Notes under the pieces: model-generated
The model's input: the letters and a program-made list of their open reading frames with translations, nothing else
The model's database searches: none
Told to the model about the DNA's origin: nothing
Shown here: positions 1 through 7,123 of the stretch, in pieces
Numbering within the stretch: the first letter of the stretch is position 1
Layout: each line of letters begins with the position of its first letter
DNA from: CAYGTS01 sp964352905
GTDB taxonomy: Bacteria > Pseudomonadota > Gammaproteobacteria > JAHCLG01
Assembly: GCA_964352905.1 (NCBI GenBank)
Contig: CAYGTS010000108.1
Span: 1 to 9,264 of the forward strand
Length of the DNA stretch: 9,264 nt
Direction: 5' to 3'
Program-made: the position numbers and the translations under genes

Positions 1-51
1 CAAATCTGAACGTTCTCGGTAAATTCACCTTCAAATTTACTGAATAGTTAC
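1..51 (-). repeat. Interspersed repeat, left copy (copy B, 51 bp)
   Basis: Seen directly: read on the minus strand from 51 to 1, this segment matches the plus strand at 9148-9198 at 49 of 51 positions; the first 31 plus-strand bases match without interruption. It begins with GTAAC, whose TAA (50-48) is the stop codon of the transporter fusion gene. It contains the 8-bp palindrome GAACGTTC (8-15) and a possible hairpin with arms GTAAATT (19-25) and AATTTAC (34-40) around an 8-base loop. The element may continue leftward beyond the window. It has no coding capacity and no transposase is nearby, so it looks like a small non-autonomous or REP-like element. Confidence 0.88.
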
Positions 52-1655
52 TGTGCTTTTAAAAATTGCAGTGCTACCGCTTTCGGCGTTAAATGTTTTT
101 CATTAACTAAATAATTCATTTGTTGCATGGCTTTCGCATCAATTTTATTTGCGAGCAGTGCCAATGCTTTACCAATTTCAGGATGTGCTTTTAACACACT
201 TTCTCTTATAACCGGTGCAGCATAATACGGCGGAAAAAAATGTTTATCATCCTTAAGTAGTGTTAAATGATATAAAGGAATGCGGCCATCGGTTGAAAAG
301 GCCATGATGACATTCACTTCATCATTACGGATCGCTTGATACATTAAATCAGGCAGCATGCTGATCACTTTGCCAAAATGCAAGCCATAATAGCGGATAA
401 GGCCGGGATAGCCATCCGCGCGTTCACGAAATTCTTGCGGCACACCCACGATTAATTGTTTTTGGATCGGTAACAAATCACTAATCGTTTGCAAATGCTG
501 TTTTTTTGCAAAGCTATCCTTTACGGATAATGCTTGTGAATTTTCAAAACCAAAGGGTTTCAACCACACTAAATTAAATTTTTCCTGATATTGTTTCTTA
601 ACAATTTCATACACCTTTTCAGGATTGGTTATCGGTGGTTGGTGCAACACAACTAATAAAGCCGTGCCAGTGTATTCAGGATATAAATCGACTTCGCCTC
701 TAAGCAGTGCTGCTTGTACAATATTAGTCGCGCCCAAATTAAATTTTTTCACGACATGTAATTGTGTATATTGCGTAATCATTTGCGCCATTAATTCACC
801 CAGAATATATTGCTCTGTAAAATTTTTTGTGGCGATGATAATGGTATTGTTTTTATTAGCGTAACGATGGGTATGATAAAAATGCGCAAAAAAACTAATG
901 CAAAAAATAGCTATCGCAATCAAAGCGATAAAAAAAGGTATCTGCTTACCCCTTTTAGCCCAAATCTGAACGTTCCCTGCTACGGAGTGAGTAGTTACAG
1001 AAAAAGTTAAGCTTTTACTGCGATTAGATACTCGGCGGCGTGATAAAAGCATTTCAATTTTAGCAATCATAAAATCTAAAGCCAAGGCTAAAATTGCCGC
1101 AGGAATTGCGCCTAATAAGACCAAGCGATTATCATTCATGGCAATCCCTTGCAGAATAAAATCACCTAAACCACCTGCGCCAATAAAAGCGGCTAAGGTT
1201 GCAATGCCAACACTGATGGCGGTTGCGGTTCTGATCCCACCCACCATAACCGGTAACGCAAGCGGCAATTCAATAAAATATAATTGTTGCCAATGGTTAA
1301 AGCCCAAGCCTTGTGCTGCTTCAATATACTCATCAGCAACTCCTTCAATGCCCAGCATGGCATTTCTAACAATTGGCAATAACGCGTAAATCGTTAATGC
1401 CAAAATGGCTGAAGTAAAACCAATGCCAAAAAAAGGCAATAAAAAAGCCAGTAACGCTAAGCTTGGAATAGTTTGCACAATATTAGCAAAACCTAAAATA
1501 TATTTTTTAAAGTGTGCGCGTTTAGCAATGATAATACCTAAGGGAATACCAATCATTGTGGCAACAGCCGTTGCAATCACCACTAAATAAATTTGTTCCC
1601 ACAATTTAATCAGTAATGGCTGTTGGTGATTAACTAGGAAGGCCCAATAATTCAT
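48..1655 (-). CDS. Fused permease and substrate-binding protein of a quaternary-amine-type ABC importer (OpuCB-OpuCC / EgtU-like)
   Basis: This 535-residue protein should form the membrane channel and the extracytoplasmic receptor of an importer for betaine, choline, carnitine or a related trimethylammonium compound; ergothioneine is possible, since EgtU has this same fusion. Residues 1-205 are the permease, with several membrane segments and an EAA loop (EAAQGLGF near 113). A further membrane segment (about 239-258) anchors a binding domain (270-535) with family motifs KNFTEQYILGELMAQ, LGATNIVQAALLRGEVDLYPEYTG, split here at about 277-330, and AFSTDGRIP (452-460). The ATG (1655-1653) overlaps the TGA of the ATPase gene, preceded by GAGG, so translation is probably coupled. 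Two oddities: residues 220-232 in the inter-domain linker come from a repeat copy, and the stop codon lies in another copy. The family is certain; the ligand is not. Confidence 0.93.
   Translation of the reverse strand: MNYWAFLVNHQQPLLIKLWEQIYLVVIATAVATMIGIPLGIIIAKRAHFKKYILGFANIVQTIPSLALLAFLLPFFGIGFTSAILALTIYALLPIVRNAMLGIEGVADEYIEAAQGLGFNHWQQLYFIELPLALPVMVGGIRTATAISVGIATLAAFIGAGGLGDFILQGIAMNDNRLVLLGAIPAAILALALDFMIAKIEMLLSRRRVSNRSKSLTFSVTTHSVAGNVQIWAKRGKQIPFFIALIAIAIFCISFFAHFYHTHRYANKNNTIIIATKNFTEQYILGELMAQMITQYTQLHVVKKFNLGATNIVQAALLRGEVDLYPEYTGTALLVVLHQPPITNPEKVYEIVKKQYQEKFNLVWLKPFGFENSQALSVKDSFAKKQHLQTISDLLPIQKQLIVGVPQEFRERADGYPGLIRYYGLHFGKVISMLPDLMYQAIRNDEVNVIMAFSTDGRIPLYHLTLLKDDKHFFPPYYAAPVIRESVLKAHPEIGKALALLANKIDAKAMQQMNYLVNEKHLTPKAVALQFLKAQ
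961..998 (-). repeat. Interspersed repeat, in-frame variant copy inside a gene (copy C, 38 bp)
   Basis: Read from 998 to 961, it starts GTAACTA and ends GAACGTTCAGATTTG, like the two terminal copies. The centre differs and is 13 bases shorter. The centre can form a small hairpin of CTAC (980-983) and GTAG (991-994). It lies wholly inside the transporter fusion gene and is translated as VTTHSVAGNVQIW (residues 220-232); the TAA that serves as a stop in the other copies is out of phase here. The shared 15-base end is exact, and the other end matches as GTAACTA followed by a partly conserved stretch. That it is an insertion rather than chance similarity is an inference, but a strong one. Confidence 0.78.
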
Positions 1656-2398
1656 TTAAAGACCTCATCCAAATTAAACGTGGCGAATAATTCACGCACA
1701 TAATCTGTGGCGGGTGATTTAACAATCTCATATTTGTCGCCAATTTGTTGTAATTGGCCTTGATGAATGACCGCAATGCGATCGGCTAAGCGCACGGCTT
1801 CATGAATATCATGCGTGACAAAAATAATTGTTTTATGCAATTCAGCTTGTAATTTTAATAACTCTGTTTGCAATGCGTCACGATTAATCGCATCGAGTGC
1901 GCCAAAGGGTTCATCCATTAATAAATAATTAGGATCGGTTGCAAGGGCTCGTGCAACACCCACACGTTGCTGTTGACCGCCAGATAACTGATCAGGATAA
2001 CGATCAGAAAATTCCACAGGATTTAAATTAACCAGTTCTAATAAAGCAACCGCACGTTGGCGGCGTTTGTGCAAAGGCCATTTAGCTAAACGCAAGACTA
2101 TGGTGATATTTTCAAGTACAGTTAGGTGAGGAAATAAACCGGTGCCTTGAAAAACATATCCCATTTGGCGGCGCAAAGTGACAGGATTAATACTGCTTAG
2201 ATCGATTCCATCTAGCGTAATAGCACCGCTGGTGGGTTCAATTAAACGATTTAACATTTTTAATAACGTGGTTTTACCTGATCCAGATGTACCAAGCAAC
2301 ACCAAAATTTCACCATCGTTAATTGTTAAATTAAGATCAACAATGCTGAATTTTGTTGCGTCGTTGAAAGTTTTGCAAACGTTGCTAAAAATAATCAA
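1652..2398 (-). CDS. ABC transporter ATP-binding subunit (OpuCA/OsmV/YehX-like, no CBS domains)
   Basis: Cytoplasmic ATPase of 248 residues powering the importer encoded immediately downstream. All nucleotide-binding motifs are visible: Walker A GTSGSGKT (36-43), Q-loop YVFQ (81-84), signature LSGGQ (138-142), Walker B LLMDEP (159-164), D-loop and switch histidine in FVTHD (H196). The C-terminus (220-248) matches the short tail of the betaine/choline group (PATDYVRELF) and ends there. The tandem CBS domains that make OpuCA and ProV about 380-400 residues and serve ionic-strength sensing are absent, so osmotic gating by CBS modules is not expected. The start is a TTG at 2398: the family-typical opening MIIFSNVCKTF begins there and no ATG is available, although its ribosome-binding site is weak. 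The stop TGA overlaps the next ATG. Confidence 0.93.
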   Translation of the reverse strand: MIIFSNVCKTFNDATKFSIVDLNLTINDGEILVLLGTSGSGKTTLLKMLNRLIEPTSGAITLDGIDLSSINPVTLRRQMGYVFQGTGLFPHLTVLENITIVLRLAKWPLHKRRQRAVALLELVNLNPVEFSDRYPDQLSGGQQQRVGVARALATDPNYLLMDEPFGALDAINRDALQTELLKLQAELHKTIIFVTHDIHEAVRLADRIAVIHQGQLQQIGDKYEIVKSPATDYVRELFATFNLDEVFK

Positions 2399-2404
2399 AA
2401 TAAG

Positions 2405-2432
2405 TTGCTTTAAATAAGTAATAAAATAAAAT
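2405..2432 (+). promoter_or_regulatory. Possible promoter of the P-type ATPase gene
   Basis: A weak -35 (TTGCTT, 2405-2410) and a good -10 (TAAAAT, 2427-2432) are 16 bases apart, in an AT-rich stretch about 65 bases before the ATPase start. It would overlap back-to-back with the importer promoter. Only three of six -35 bases fit the consensus, so this is tentative. Confidence 0.28.
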
Positions 2433-2433
2433 C

Positions 2434-2462
2434 AGTATAAAGCTGATAAAGCTCAAACGCAA
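2434..2462 (-). promoter_or_regulatory. Sigma70-type promoter for the ABC importer operon
   Basis: On the minus strand, a -35 box TTGCGT (2462-2457) is followed after exactly 17 bases by a -10 box TATACT (2439-2434). This predicts transcription starting near 2427 and a leader of about 30 bases before the TTG start at 2398. The spacer contains two direct copies of ATAAAGCT (2437-2444 and 2446-2453, plus-strand reading) nine bases apart, a possible regulator site or a chance AT-rich repeat. Confidence 0.5.
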
Positions 2463-2484
2463 ATTGCCAGTATGTGCAAAAAAT

Positions 2485-2488
2485 GGAG
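2485..2488 (+). promoter_or_regulatory. Ribosome-binding site deciding the P-type ATPase start
   Basis: GGAG lies eight bases before the ATG at 2497. It favours that codon over an in-frame TTG at 2464, which would add 11 residues but place this Shine-Dalgarno inside the coding sequence. Confidence 0.75.
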
Positions 2489-2496
2489 TATTCAGC

Positions 2497-5208
2497 ATGG
2501 CATCAGAGTTAAAGGAAAATCATGTTGTAGTATGGCATAACTTAGCCGTGGAACTTGTCTTCAAAAAACTACAAAGCTCGCCCCAAGGATTAAATGATAC
2601 TCTGGCGCAAGCACGCTTGCGGCAATATGGTGAGAATAATTTACCACAACTTAAAAAACAAACGCTCATGCGACGGGTATTGCAGCAGTTTAATCACGTA
2701 TTAATTTATGTCTTGTTAGTTTGCGCCGTCATTACCCTGCTCTTAGGGCATTTCACTGATACGGGTGTGATTTTAGCCGTGGTATTCATCAATGCCCTGG
2801 TTGGTTTAATCCAAGAAGGCAAAGCAGAAAAAGCCATGAATGCGATCCGGCATATTTTAGCGCCGCATGCCAATGTGATCCGCGATGGCGAGCGTCTTAA
2901 TATTAAAGCACAGCAGTTAGTTCCCGGTGATGTTGTGCTGTTAGAAGCTGGCGATAAAGTGCCTGCTGATTTACGTTTATTTACGGTTCATCATTTGCTC
3001 ATCCAAGAAGCCATTTTAACGGGCGAATCAGTGGCTGTTCACAAACACTGCCAGCCTGTTGCAGAAGACACTTCACTGGGTGATCGCAGTTGCATGGCTT
3101 TTTCAGGTACCCAAGTGGTAAGTGGTCAAGGCAAAGGGATTGTGGTGGAAACCGGATCAAGCAGCGAAATAGGGCAAATTAGCGGCCTGATTAATGCCGT
3201 CCAAACATTGACCACGCCGTTAATCACACAGTTGGCGACTTTTGCAAAATGGCTCACAGGGCTTATCCTGGTTATTGCCTTATTATTGCTGGCTTATGGC
3301 TATTTCGGCATGCAGTATAATTTTAATGACATGTTCATGGCAGTGGTTGGGCTCTCAGTTGCCGCAATCCCTGAAGGTTTACCTGCAGTGTTAACCATTA
3401 CCCTAGCTATTGGCGTGCAAGCCATGGCCAGGCGCAATGCTATCGTGCGGCGTTTACCTGCCATCGAAACGGTTGGTGCGGTTTCGGTTATTTGCACGGA
3501 TAAAACGGGCACACTCACCTGCAACGAAATGATGGTTACCTCTGTTATCGATCATCAACAGCGTTTTACAGTACAAGGCGAAGGCTATTCACCTATAGGC
3601 ACATTGCAGTTGGATGGCCAAGCGATAACGCTATCCGAACATAGCGCATTAACCGAGCTCGCATTAGCGGCAATGCTTTGCAATGATGCAAGCTTACAAA
3701 AACGTCATGAGATTTGGCGTGTTGAAGGTGATCCTATGGAAGGTGCTTTGCTGAGTTTTGCAGCAAAAATAGCTGGGGATCTACGCCAGCAGCAATCCCA
3801 TTGGACTCGCACCGATGCCATTCCATTTGATGCCAAGCAGCGTTTTATGGCAACTTTAAATCATGATCATGAAGGGCACGCCTTTATTTTTGTTAAAGGT
3901 GCGCCCGAACAAGTACTGGCGATGTGTCATGATCAACGCGGTAATCACCATAAAAGCATGCCATTAGATAAACCCCATTGGCATAAACAAGCTGCTGCGA
4001 TTGCGGCAACAGGGCAGCGCATTCTTGCTTTTGCCATCAAACCCACCCAGCCTGAACATACCGTACTCGAACACGCTGATCTGAATGGATCATTAACATT
4101 ACTCGGCATGGTTGGAATGATTGATCCACCGCGCCAAGAAGCCATTAGTGCAATAGCAGAATGTCGCCAGGCCGGCATTCGCGTTAAAATGATCACCGGT
4201 GATCATGCACAAACTGCGTCTGCCATCGCGCAGCAAATTGGTTTGCAAAATCCGAACAACGTATTAACTGGCGAAGAGTTGGATCGCATGGATGATGCAA
4301 ATTTAAGTCAAGCCGTGTTGAGCTGTGATGTTTTTGCGCGAACCACTCCGGCGCATAAATTGCGCTTAGTGATGGCACTGCAATCACATCATCTCACGGT
4401 TGCGATGACAGGAGATGGTGTTAATGATGCGCCGGCTTTAAAGCGAGCTGATGTTGGCGTCGCCATGGGACGCAGTGGCTCCGAAGCCGCTAAAGAAGCT
4501 TCTGATTTAGTGTTGGCAGATGATAATTTTAGTTCTATCGTTGCGGCAATACGAGAAGGCAGAACGGTTTATGACAATATTAAAAAAATTATCAGTTGGA
4601 CATTGCCCACCAATGCCGGTGAAGCATTAACCATTATCGTGGCATTATTGTTAGGCATGATACTGCCCATAACGCCTATTCAAATTTTGTGGGTTAATTT
4701 AATCACCGCCGTGACACTCGGCATAGCACTGGCATTTGAACCGACTGAAAAAAATACGATGCTGCGTTTACCACGTTTGCGCAATGAACCCTTGTTAAGC
4801 GCAGCATTGGTTTGGCATATTGTTTTGGTCTCGCTACTTTTTTTAGGTGGCGTATTTGGCGTGTATCACTTTGCGATTAATAAAGGCTATAGTATTGAGC
4901 TAGCACGTAGTATTGCACTTAATACGTTAGTGGTGATGGAAATATTTCACTTGTTTTTTATTCGTAATATTTATGGCACGTCTTTAACCTGGCAAGGGTT
5001 GCGTGGCACGAAAGTCATTTGGTCTGTTGTGATCATCATTACTTTGGCACAATTTGCGGTGACTTACTTGCCGTTCCTGCAAATTATCTTTGCGACACAA
5101 GCGATACCCTTCTGGGATGGTGCCGTAATTATTGGCATTGGTATAGCGTTTTTTACTATTATTGAAATTGAAAAACAGATCCGCTTAGCGTTACGTTTAT
5201 CGCGCTAA
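2497..5208 (+). CDS. P-type (P2-like) cation-transporting ATPase with Cation_ATPase N, hydrolase and C-terminal domains
   Basis: This inner-membrane pump has 903 residues from the ATG at 2497. In order: N-terminal cation-ATPase domain; M1-M2 (about 67-106); actuator domain with TGES (175-178); M3-M4 with the P2A motif IPEGLPA (291-297); phosphorylation loop DKTGTLT (D335 is phosphorylated); nucleotide-binding domain with KGAPE (467-471); TGDH (567-570); hinge TGDGVNDAP (638-646); and six further membrane helices, ten in all. Relative to SERCA, the M4 glutamate (E293), M5 N706 and E709, M6 N734 and T737, and M8 E815 are kept, but the central M6 aspartate (SERCA D800) is alanine (A738, in NLITAVTL). 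Calcium specificity should therefore not be assumed; Ca2+, Mn2+, Na+ or another ion is possible. The stop overlaps the stop of the convergent carbonic-anhydrase gene. Confidence 0.93.
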   Translation: MASELKENHVVVWHNLAVELVFKKLQSSPQGLNDTLAQARLRQYGENNLPQLKKQTLMRRVLQQFNHVLIYVLLVCAVITLLLGHFTDTGVILAVVFINALVGLIQEGKAEKAMNAIRHILAPHANVIRDGERLNIKAQQLVPGDVVLLEAGDKVPADLRLFTVHHLLIQEAILTGESVAVHKHCQPVAEDTSLGDRSCMAFSGTQVVSGQGKGIVVETGSSSEIGQISGLINAVQTLTTPLITQLATFAKWLTGLILVIALLLLAYGYFGMQYNFNDMFMAVVGLSVAAIPEGLPAVLTITLAIGVQAMARRNAIVRRLPAIETVGAVSVICTDKTGTLTCNEMMVTSVIDHQQRFTVQGEGYSPIGTLQLDGQAITLSEHSALTELALAAMLCNDASLQKRHEIWRVEGDPMEGALLSFAAKIAGDLRQQQSHWTRTDAIPFDAKQRFMATLNHDHEGHAFIFVKGAPEQVLAMCHDQRGNHHKSMPLDKPHWHKQAAAIAATGQRILAFAIKPTQPEHTVLEHADLNGSLTLLGMVGMIDPPRQEAISAIAECRQAGIRVKMITGDHAQTASAIAQQIGLQNPNNVLTGEELDRMDDANLSQAVLSCDVFARTTPAHKLRLVMALQSHHLTVAMTGDGVNDAPALKRADVGVAMGRSGSEAAKEASDLVLADDNFSSIVAAIREGRTVYDNIKKIISWTLPTNAGEALTIIVALLLGMILPITPIQILWVNLITAVTLGIALAFEPTEKNTMLRLPRLRNEPLLSAALVWHIVLVSLLFLGGVFGVYHFAINKGYSIELARSIALNTLVVMEIFHLFFIRNIYGTSLTWQGLRGTKVIWSVVIIITLAQFAVTYLPFLQIIFATQAIPFWDGAVIIGIGIAFFTIIEIEKQIRLALRLSR

Positions 5209-5726
5209 TATTGATCTTTCAATTTTGCATAATGTTCAGCACTATAACGAATAAATTCTAATTCACTCTCTGTAAGGGGGCGAATGCGTTTAGCAGGAGT
5301 GCCCATCCACAAATAACCGCCTTCCAACATTTTGCCACTCGGAACAATACTGCCAGCAGCTAAATAAGTGTTTTGCGGTAAATGCGCATCATCCATCACA
5401 ATCGCACCCATGCCAATTAAACAGTAATCATCAATTTGGCAACCGTGTAAAATCACACGATGCCCCACGGTAACATAGTTACCCACTTTTAAAGCTGAAC
5501 CATTCGGTGCATATTTACTGGCGTGATTAACATGCAACACGCTATTGTCTTGAATATTGGTGTAACGCCCAATCTTAATCGTATTAATATCGCCACGGAT
5601 CACGCTGTTGGGCCAAACGCTAGATTCATCACCCAAGACAACTTGGCCAATCACCACGGCACTGTCATCAATAAAAACATTGTTACCTAATTGAGGGAGA
5701 ATGTTGTTAAACGCTTTAATGTTCAT
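5205..5726 (-). CDS. Gamma-carbonic anhydrase family protein (YrdA/CaiE-like hexapeptide-repeat protein)
   Basis: A cytosolic left-handed beta-helix protein of 173 residues, presumably a trimer with zinc at subunit interfaces. Isoleucine/valine-rich hexapeptide turns run from about 14 to 130 (for example VVIGQVVLGDESSVWPNSVI), followed by a C-terminal helix (151-170). Probable metal ligands are H68 (in HVNH), H89 (VGHRV) and H94 (LHGC). The RGD (44-46) and IQD (58-60) motifs typical of the family are present. The YrdA branch lacks the proton-shuttle loop of archaeal Cam, and anhydrase activity has been weak or undetected in several members, so bicarbonate formation is possible rather than certain. 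Its ATG overlaps the TGA of gor as ATGA, implying translational coupling. It ends against the ATPase gene with a four-base overlap. Confidence 0.92.
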   Translation of the reverse strand: MNIKAFNNILPQLGNNVFIDDSAVVIGQVVLGDESSVWPNSVIRGDINTIKIGRYTNIQDNSVLHVNHASKYAPNGSALKVGNYVTVGHRVILHGCQIDDYCLIGMGAIVMDDAHLPQNTYLAAGSIVPSGKMLEGGYLWMGTPAKRIRPLTESELEFIRYSAEHYAKLKDQY

Positions 5727-7072
5727 CGCATGGTCACCATTTCTTCGCTAATAGTAGGATGGATTGCTACTGTGTTATCCAAATCACTCTTGGTTGCGCC
5801 CATTTTAATCGCAACCGCAAAACCTTGCAGCATTTCATCAGCCATGTGGCCAATAATATGTGCGCCAATAATTTTTTCATTATTACCTTGGCAAATTAAT
5901 TTCATTGCGGTTGGGATTTTTTGTTCGCTAAAAGCGTAATACATGGGATTAAATTGGGTTTGGTAAATTTTAATATTATCCCCAAGTTTTTCTCGTGCTT
6001 GCTTTTCTGTGAAACCAATCGTTGCAATGGGTGGGTGGCTGAAAATAACGGTTGGGATATTGTGATAATCTAATCTAGCATCGGGTTGGCCTGCAAATAA
6101 ACGCATCGCTAATTTACGGCCTGCCGCAATTGCAACCGGGGTTAATAAAGCATGCCCTGCAACATCGCCCAAGGCGTAAATATTTTTAACGGTTGTATTT
6201 TGATATTCATCAACTTTAATAAACCCATTGTTATGCATTGCAATGCTCGTATTTTCCAATTGCAATGCACTGGTGTTGGGATCACGGCCAATCGCCCAAA
6301 TAATACAATCAAAGCCAGTGAGAGTTTTATTATCTTGGCATAATAATTTAAAGCTACCATCCGTGTTTTTATGGATCGCTTGTGGGGTATGATGAGAATG
6401 AATTTGCATGCCAGCCTGTTGCATCGCCTGCATTAACTGTGTTGCTAGTAATTCATCAAAATGACGTAAGGCTTTATCTTTGCGTAAAACCAAATGCACC
6501 TCACTGCCTAAACTGTTTAACACGCCAGCTAATTCCACTGCAATATAACCCGCGCCCACCACGGCCACTTTTTTGGGCTGTTGTTGCAATTCAAAAAAAC
6601 CATCTGAAGTGATTGCATATTCTTTGCCGGGTAGTTCAGGAATGCTGGGTTTACTGCCGCTGGCAATCACAATATGCTTGGCATTAAAGCGTTTTTCATT
6701 AACAGCAACCGTTTGTTGATCAACAAAACGTGCTGTGCCATTAAGCATGGTAACGTTATTTTGTTGTAACTTTTTTTGATAAACTTGATTCAAATGCTGA
6801 ATATAGGCTTGGCGTTGCTGAACTAATTTCTCCCAAGAAAAATAATTCACATCAATATTGAAACAATAGTCTTGGGCAAGCTTTAACGTGCTGGCGATTT
6901 CTGCTGCTTGCCACATGATTTTTTTCGGCACGCAACCCACATTCACACACGTGCCGCCGAGTTTATTATTTTCAATGATAGCGCATTTAGCACCGTTTTC
7001 CGCCGCGCGATTGGCCATGGCAATCCCACCACTGCCCGCACCAATTACCAGTAAATCAAATTGTGAATCCAT
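5723..7072 (-). CDS. gor: Glutathione-disulfide reductase (NADPH)
   Basis: A cytosolic FAD-dependent homodimer that reduces glutathione disulfide with NADPH and keeps the thiol pool reduced. The 449 residues nearly equal E. coli Gor (450). Seen in order: FAD-binding GAGSGG (11-16); redox-active disulfide GGTCVNVGCVPKK with C42 and C47; GAGYIAVELAG (173-183), the dinucleotide fold; R197 and R203 in the loop that recognises the NADPH 2'-phosphate; ALGDVAG (300-306), the second FAD contact; and C-terminal AIHPTISEE with catalytic H438 and E443. This arginine pair and the GSSG-type C-terminus favour Gor over lipoamide or mercuric reductase. GAGAG upstream serves as ribosome-binding site. The ATG lies inside one arm of a long inverted repeat (7069-7111) that could limit translation. 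It is followed by the overlapping carbonic-anhydrase gene. Confidence 0.95.
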   Translation of the reverse strand: MDSQFDLLVIGAGSGGIAMANRAAENGAKCAIIENNKLGGTCVNVGCVPKKIMWQAAEIASTLKLAQDYCFNIDVNYFSWEKLVQQRQAYIQHLNQVYQKKLQQNNVTMLNGTARFVDQQTVAVNEKRFNAKHIVIASGSKPSIPELPGKEYAITSDGFFELQQQPKKVAVVGAGYIAVELAGVLNSLGSEVHLVLRKDKALRHFDELLATQLMQAMQQAGMQIHSHHTPQAIHKNTDGSFKLLCQDNKTLTGFDCIIWAIGRDPNTSALQLENTSIAMHNNGFIKVDEYQNTTVKNIYALGDVAGHALLTPVAIAAGRKLAMRLFAGQPDARLDYHNIPTVIFSHPPIATIGFTEKQAREKLGDNIKIYQTQFNPMYYAFSEQKIPTAMKLICQGNNEKIIGAHIIGHMADEMLQGFAVAIKMGATKSDLDNTVAIHPTISEEMVTMR

Positions 7073-7111
7073 GCTACTCTCTCACTGTGTTAGTGGGGTA
7101 TTGTAGCATGG
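7069..7111 (-). promoter_or_regulatory. Hairpin enclosing the gor ribosome-binding site and start codon
   Basis: Seen directly: perfect 9-bp arms CCATGCTAC (7069-7077) and GTAGCATGG (7103-7111), with an inner hairpin CACT (7083-7086) / AGTG (7092-7095) around GTGTT. On the gor transcript the second arm contains AUG and the adjoining GAGAG Shine-Dalgarno lies just inside. No U-run follows, so it is not a classical terminator. A structure sequestering the start site is a reasonable inference; a fossil small palindromic repeat is the alternative. Confidence 0.6.
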
Positions 7112-7123
7112 TGAGTGTAGTTG

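Noticed and set aside
625..1590. Short plus-strand reading frames opposite the transporter fusion, and similar ones opposite gor and the P-type ATPase
   Set aside because: They lie antisense to well-conserved genes, show no family motifs and have no convincing ribosome-binding sites.
2464..2496. TTG start adding 11 residues to the P-type ATPase
   Set aside because: The ATG at 2497 has GGAG at good spacing and the extra residues show no family similarity.
7069..7111. Rho-independent terminator between the orphan gene and gor
   Set aside because: The hairpin has no following U-run and includes the gor start codon.
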